Assembly (NCBI GenBank): GCA_945869965.1
Contig: CAMBRC010000026.1
Location: 1 to 46,689, forward strand
Direction of reading: 5' to 3'
DNA: 46,689 bases
Origin: Asaia bogorensis
Lineage (GTDB): Bacteria; Pseudomonadota; Alphaproteobacteria; Acetobacterales; Acetobacteraceae
Shown: positions 43,071 through 46,689 of the stretch, in pieces
Layout: every line of letters begins with the position of its first letter
Position numbering within the stretch: the first letter of the stretch is position 1
The notes under the pieces: model-generated
Database searches by the model: none
What the model was told of the DNA's origin: nothing
What the model saw: only the letters and a program-made list of their open reading frames with translations
Position numbers and translations under genes: made by a program

Positions 43071-44678
43071 ATGGACGGATTCGACTACATCGTGGTGGGC
43101 GCGGGGGCGGCCGGTTGTGTGCTGGCCAATCGGCTGAGTGCCTCGGGCAAGCATCGCGTGGCGGTGCTGGAGGCCGGCGGGCCGGATCGCAACATCTTCA
43201 TCAAGATCCCGGCCGGGTTCAACAAGACGGTCTACAACCCGAAGCTGAACTGGGGCTACGAGACCGCGCCGGGGCCGCATATCGACGGGCGGAAGATCGC
43301 CTATCCGCGCGGCAAGGTGCTGGGCGGGTCCGGGTCGATCAACGGGCATCTGTATGTGCGTGGCCAGGCGGCGGACTATGACATGTGGGGGCAGTTGGGG
43401 TGCCGCGGCTGGGCGTGGGACGATGTGCTGCCGTATTTCAAGCGGGCGGAGACGCGTGGCAATGGCGGCGGCGATCCCGCCGTGCGCGGCCATGACGGGC
43501 CGCTGAACATCCAGGACCAGCGCGATCCGCATCCGCTGTCCGACGCCTATATCGCCGCCAACGAGACGCTCGGGCTGCGGCGCACGCCGGACTACAATTC
43601 CGGTGACCAGGAAGGCACGTTTCTCTATCAGCAGATGATGAAGGACGGGCGGCGGTGGTCGCCGGCCGATGCCTATCTACGGCCGGCGTTGAAGCGCGCC
43701 AACGTGCATTTGATCCAGTATGCGATGGTTCGCCGGATCGTCTTCGAGGGCACAAGGGCGGTGGGGATCGCCTATTCGGTCAAGGGTGGGCCGGAGCAGA
43801 TCCTGCGCGCCGGGCGGGACGTGGTGCTGTCGGGCGGCAGTATCAACACGCCGCAGTTGTTGCAGATTTCCGGGGTGGGCGATCCGGAATGGCTGGGCGA
43901 AATCGGGGTGTCGGTGGTGCATGCGCTGCCGGGGGTTGGGCGGAATTTCCGCGATCATTACGCGGCGCGGGTATCGGCGCGGGTGAAGGGCACCGGGTCG
44001 CTGAACGAGCGGGCGCGCGGGTTGCGGCTGGTGGGCGAGGTGTTGCGCTATGCGATCTCGCGCAAGGGGCTGCTGACCGCCAGCCCGAGCCATGCCGGCG
44101 GGTATCTCAAGACCCGCGAGGGGCTGGAGACGCCGGACATGCAGCTGTATTTCGCGCCGGCGAGCTATGCCGCCGGGCAGTACGGCACCTCGGACCTCGA
44201 TCCGTTGCCGGGGATGACGCTGGGGTGTTCGCAACTGCGGCCGGAGAGCAAGGGACATCTGCGCGCGGTGTCGGCCGACCCGATGGTCAAGCCGGAGATC
44301 CAGCCGAACTACCTGGCCGACCAGATGGACCGCGATGCGCTGCTGGCGGCGTTGAAGTATCTGCGCCGGCTGTTGCAGACGCGGCCGCTGGCCGATTTCG
44401 TCGACCACGAGAATTTCCCCGGCAAGGATGTGGTGACCGACGAAGACTGGATGCGCCATGCGCGGACCAGCGGCTCGACCACCTATCACCCGATCGGCTC
44501 GTGCAAGCTTGGCACCGATCCGATGGCGGTGGTGGACCCCGCCAGCATGAAGGTGATCGGGCTGGAAGGGCTGCGGGTGGCGGATGCCTCGGTGATGCCG
44601 ACGATGGTGTCGGGCAACACCTATGCGGCGACGAACATGATTGCCGAGAAGGGAAGTGATCTGATTTTGGCGGGGTAA
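43071..44678 (+). CDS. GMC-family FAD-dependent alcohol/choline dehydrogenase
   Basis: A 535-residue glucose-methanol-choline oxidoreductase. The N-terminal FAD motif is IVVGAGAAGCVLANRLS (about 6-22) followed by AVLEAGG; a second signature GKVLGGSGSINGHLYVRG (about 81-98) is classic GMC. Catalytic residues near the C terminus are His473 in TTYHPIGSCKLG and the Asn of SGNTYAATNMIAEKG. It oxidises an alcohol group on an unidentified substrate. ATG 43071 has GGAGG upstream. It diverges from the RTX-like genes and converges on the hydrolase pair, with a terminator hairpin in between. Confidence 0.9.
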   Translation: MDGFDYIVVGAGAAGCVLANRLSASGKHRVAVLEAGGPDRNIFIKIPAGFNKTVYNPKLNWGYETAPGPHIDGRKIAYPRGKVLGGSGSINGHLYVRGQAADYDMWGQLGCRGWAWDDVLPYFKRAETRGNGGGDPAVRGHDGPLNIQDQRDPHPLSDAYIAANETLGLRRTPDYNSGDQEGTFLYQQMMKDGRRWSPADAYLRPALKRANVHLIQYAMVRRIVFEGTRAVGIAYSVKGGPEQILRAGRDVVLSGGSINTPQLLQISGVGDPEWLGEIGVSVVHALPGVGRNFRDHYAARVSARVKGTGSLNERARGLRLVGEVLRYAISRKGLLTASPSHAGGYLKTREGLETPDMQLYFAPASYAAGQYGTSDLDPLPGMTLGCSQLRPESKGHLRAVSADPMVKPEIQPNYLADQMDRDALLAALKYLRRLLQTRPLADFVDHENFPGKDVVTDEDWMRHARTSGSTTYHPIGSCKLGTDPMAVVDPASMKVIGLEGLRVADASVMPTMVSGNTYAATNMIAEKGSDLILAG

Positions 44679-44680
44679 GG

Positions 44681-44702
44681 CTGGGCTCTGCCCAGTCTTT
44701 TC
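44681..44702. terminator. Hairpin terminator after the GMC gene, related to the GC-rich palindrome
   Basis: CTGGGC and GCCCAG close a TCT loop (44681-44695), followed by TCTTTTCC. The hairpin sequence equals the outer end of the palindrome at 7939-8037, so this is a fragment or minimal copy of that repeat serving as a bidirectional terminator between converging genes. Confidence 0.75.
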
Positions 44703-44706
44703 CTTG

Positions 44707-45615
44707 TCAGAGGCGGGTGCGCAGGAAGTCGGTGATCGCGGCGTATTCGGCGCGAGCGCCGGCGCCCTTGAAGCGGGCGCGCATGAAGCCATGGATCATG
44801 CCGCGGGCTTCGCGGTAGGTGACGTCGACGCCGTCGAGTGCCAGGCGGGAGGCGTAGAGCCGGCCGTCGTCGCGCACTGGGTCGAACTCGGCCGAATGCA
44901 CCAGGGTCGGGGGCAGGCCGCGATAGCTGGCAGCCAGCGCCGGGCGGGCATAGGGCGAGCGGTCCCCGGTCGGCAGCAGCATCCGGTAGTACTCCCGGCA
45001 GGCGGCGGTGGTCAGGCCGTAGCCGGTGGCGTTCTCGACGTAGGACGGCATCGTCATGTCGGTGCCGGTCACGATGTAGATCACCGCCTGGGCGGCGATG
45101 GCGGGCGCGAGACCGTCGCGCGCCGCCAGGCACAAGGCGGCGGCGAGGTGTCCGCCGGCACTGTCACCCGCGACGCCGATACGAGCGGGATCGGCGGCGA
45201 AATCCTCGGCACGGCCAGCGATGTGACGCAACACGCCGAGGCAATCGTCAAACGCCGCGGGATGCGGATGCTCGGGCGTCAGGCGGTAGTCGATGCTGAC
45301 CACGGTGGCGCCGGTCTGGTCACAGAAGCCCCAGGCGACGGGGTCGGAACTGTCGAGGTCGCCCTTCATGAAGCCGCCGCCGTGCATGTAGATGATGCAG
45401 GCACCGCTGGGCTCGGCAGCGCGGTAGACGCGCACCGGGACGCGATGACCGGGTACCGGCAGGATCATGTCCTGCACGTGCATCCCCGCCGGCGGCGGCG
45501 CGCCGATGGACGCGGTATACCGCCCCCACGCCGCCCGCTGTTCGGCGATGGTGGTCCCGGTATAGGCGTGTTTCTGCGCCTCCGTGATCACCGCCATGTC
45601 GGGATGCAGCGCCAT
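44707..45615 (-). CDS. Alpha/beta hydrolase, hormone-sensitive-lipase family
   Basis: A 302-residue esterase. The oxyanion motif HGGGFMKG is at residues 78-85, the nucleophile Ser152 in GDSAGGH, and the acid and base lie in SAEFDPVRDDG and GMIHGFMR near the C terminus. This set is typical of HSL/bacterial carboxylesterases acting on short-chain esters or lactones. The ATG at 45615 overlaps the stop of the upstream hydrolase gene (TGATG). The paired, overlapping hydrolases suggest joint action on a common substrate, perhaps with the nearby GMC enzyme, which is inference only. Confidence 0.88.
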   Translation of the reverse strand: MALHPDMAVITEAQKHAYTGTTIAEQRAAWGRYTASIGAPPPAGMHVQDMILPVPGHRVPVRVYRAAEPSGACIIYMHGGGFMKGDLDSSDPVAWGFCDQTGATVVSIDYRLTPEHPHPAAFDDCLGVLRHIAGRAEDFAADPARIGVAGDSAGGHLAAALCLAARDGLAPAIAAQAVIYIVTGTDMTMPSYVENATGYGLTTAACREYYRMLLPTGDRSPYARPALAASYRGLPPTLVHSAEFDPVRDDGRLYASRLALDGVDVTYREARGMIHGFMRARFKGAGARAEYAAITDFLRTRL

Positions 45616-46586
45616 CAGGCGATGGCCCGCGCCAGGAACGCATCGATCGTGGCATTGGCCGCGCGCGACAGCGTGGTCGGGAAACTGGTGAAGCCATGCG
45701 CACCGCCAGGATAGACCGCCAGTTCCGCCGCGTTGCCGGCCTTCGACCACAGGGTCCACATGAACAGCGAATCGTCGATCAGCGCGTCCTTGGTGCCGAT
45801 GCTGAACAGTGCCGGGCACAGGCCGGCGACATCGGCATAGAGCGGCGAGATGTCCGGCACCCGGCGGTCGTTCACGCCGGGCAGGAAGGCGTCGCAGAAC
45901 CTCTCGATATCCAGCGTGCGCAGCACCAGCCGCTCGTTGCCGAAGCTGCGCTGGCTCGGCGTCATGGCGAGGTCGAAGGCGCCGAACACCAAATTGGCGC
46001 CGCGGAACCCGGCATAGCCATGCTTGTCACGCATCCGCAGCAGCGTCACCGCCGAGAGATGCCCGCCGGCCGACTCGCCACCGATGGTCAGCTTGTCGGT
46101 ACCGAATTTCGCCTGGCAGTTCTTCACCAGCCAGACCGCCGCCGCCTCACAATCATCGGGCCCCGCGGGATAGGGATGCTCCGGCGCCAACCGATACTCC
46201 ACGCTCACACATGCCATGCCGGTGCTGGTCACGATACGCTCCAGCATCGGGTCCTGCTGGTCGCTCTCGCCCAGCACCCAGCCGCCGCCATGGATGTGCA
46301 GATACACCCCGGTCGGCTTCTCCGGCGCGATCACCCGCAACGGAATCTCCCCGCTGGGACCAGGGATCTTCCACACCTGCGCGCGCGGCGACTTGAGCGC
46401 CGCCGGGAACGGCCCGCGCCCCTGCCGCCGCGCCTCTCGCATGGTCTCGGCGCCCACGTCCCACCACTCGGGCAGCGGCGTCATCAGCTTGATCAGCATC
46501 TCGTTGAAGGCGCGCGTCTCGTCCGAGATGGCGCTGTCGGCAAACACCGCGGGATCAAGCGGCAGGATGGAGGGCGAGAAGGCCAC
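45615..46586 (-). CDS. Alpha/beta hydrolase, hormone-sensitive-lipase family (second copy)
   Basis: A 323-residue esterase with the same motifs: HGGGWVLG (about residues 99-106), Ser172 in GGESAGGH, acid in GTKDALIDD and His in GGAHGFTSF. It has a longer N terminus than its partner. The GTG at 46586 is the chosen start because GGAG lies ten bases upstream and the previous gene's stop codon is at 46594-46596; an in-frame ATG at 46631 would overlap that gene. The two hydrolases are not closely similar outside motifs, so they are old paralogs. Confidence 0.85.
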   Translation of the reverse strand: MAFSPSILPLDPAVFADSAISDETRAFNEMLIKLMTPLPEWWDVGAETMREARRQGRGPFPAALKSPRAQVWKIPGPSGEIPLRVIAPEKPTGVYLHIHGGGWVLGESDQQDPMLERIVTSTGMACVSVEYRLAPEHPYPAGPDDCEAAAVWLVKNCQAKFGTDKLTIGGESAGGHLSAVTLLRMRDKHGYAGFRGANLVFGAFDLAMTPSQRSFGNERLVLRTLDIERFCDAFLPGVNDRRVPDISPLYADVAGLCPALFSIGTKDALIDDSLFMWTLWSKAGNAAELAVYPGGAHGFTSFPTTLSRAANATIDAFLARAIA

Positions 46587-46593
46587 TTGCGTG

Positions 46594-46689
46594 TTACTCC
46601 GCTGCTGAGACGGCCACCGGCCGCAATTCATTCGAATAGACCAGCCTGACCGGCGCATTGGACCCGAAAGGCGAGTTCAGGCCAAGCTG
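46594..46689 (-). CDS. 3' end of an unidentified gene, runs off right edge
   Basis: On the minus strand an open frame comes in from the right edge and ends at a TAA (46596-46594), reading 31 residues that finish [13 protein letters not shown]. The stop lies eight bases before the chosen start of the downstream hydrolase, the spacing of a co-transcribed gene. The frame is uninterrupted for all visible codons, and the composition is protein-like, but the fragment is too short for a family call. Confidence 0.5.
   Translation of the reverse strand, partial: QLGLNSPFGSNAPVRLVYSNELRPVAVSAAE

Overview
The window is GC-rich DNA from what looks like an alphaproteobacterium, most likely in or near the Acetobacteraceae/Rhodospirillales. 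The reasons are the extreme C/G third-position bias, the metX-metW pair divergent from a chorismate mutase-hisC-prephenate dehydrogenase operon, the trpB-trpA-accD-folC order, and the families present. The taxonomic call is inference from gene order and style, not a computed result. No rRNA, tRNA or CRISPR array was seen.

Layout. 0-0.15 kb: the end of an insertion sequence (start of an IS1182-like transposase running off the left edge). 0.25-3.4 kb: a DUF4212 small subunit and large sodium:solute symporter, then two small membrane proteins beyond a strong terminator. 3.5-9.4 kb: a secreted Ala/Pro-rich protein, a MarR regulator tightly coupled to a very large Fe-S flavoprotein oxidoreductase, and a GT-A type glycosyltransferase behind a near-perfect 49-base-arm palindrome. 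9.4-10.7 kb: a small exported protein divergent from an exported polysaccharide deacetylase. 10.7-15.6 kb: metX-metW on the minus strand, divergent from chorismate mutase-hisC-tyrC, with overlapping start and stop codons in both units. 15.9-17.4 kb: DUF4112 and small membrane proteins. 17.4-21 kb: paaABCDE (phenylacetyl-CoA epoxidase) on the minus strand. 21-23.1 kb: a thiamine-diphosphate enzyme with a RidA-family protein. 23.2-27.9 kb: trpB-trpA-accD-folC and an atypical type II dehydroquinase-like protein, all minus. 28-31.2 kb: an acyltransferase, a class V aminotransferase-fold enzyme and a metallophosphoesterase, all minus. 31.4-39.1 kb: a five-gene unit encoding a peptide/nickel-type ABC importer with fused ATPases and a cystathionine-lyase-type PLP enzyme, followed by a TauD-family dioxygenase. 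39.1-42.9 kb: two tandem paralogous secreted-type proteins with RTX-like C termini. 43-46.7 kb: a GMC oxidoreductase, two HSL-family alpha/beta hydrolases and the 3' end of another minus-strand gene.

The central part is mostly housekeeping biosynthesis: methionine, tyrosine/phenylalanine, tryptophan, fatty acid and folate. The accessory interest lies in three places. First, two families of dispersed palindromic repeats: an AT-rich hairpin in six copies at four sites, and a GC-rich composite palindrome. Second, several enzyme-family members lack catalytic residues of their families: the dehydroquinase-like protein, the RidA protein and the dehydratase-like half of the chorismate mutase. Third, two uncharacterised modules: the ABC/PLP-lyase/TauD sulfur-type cluster and the tandem RTX-like pair. 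The plus strand is C-rich from about 4 to 20 kb and mostly G-rich from about 23 to 45 kb, largely independent of coding strand, which is itself unusual.
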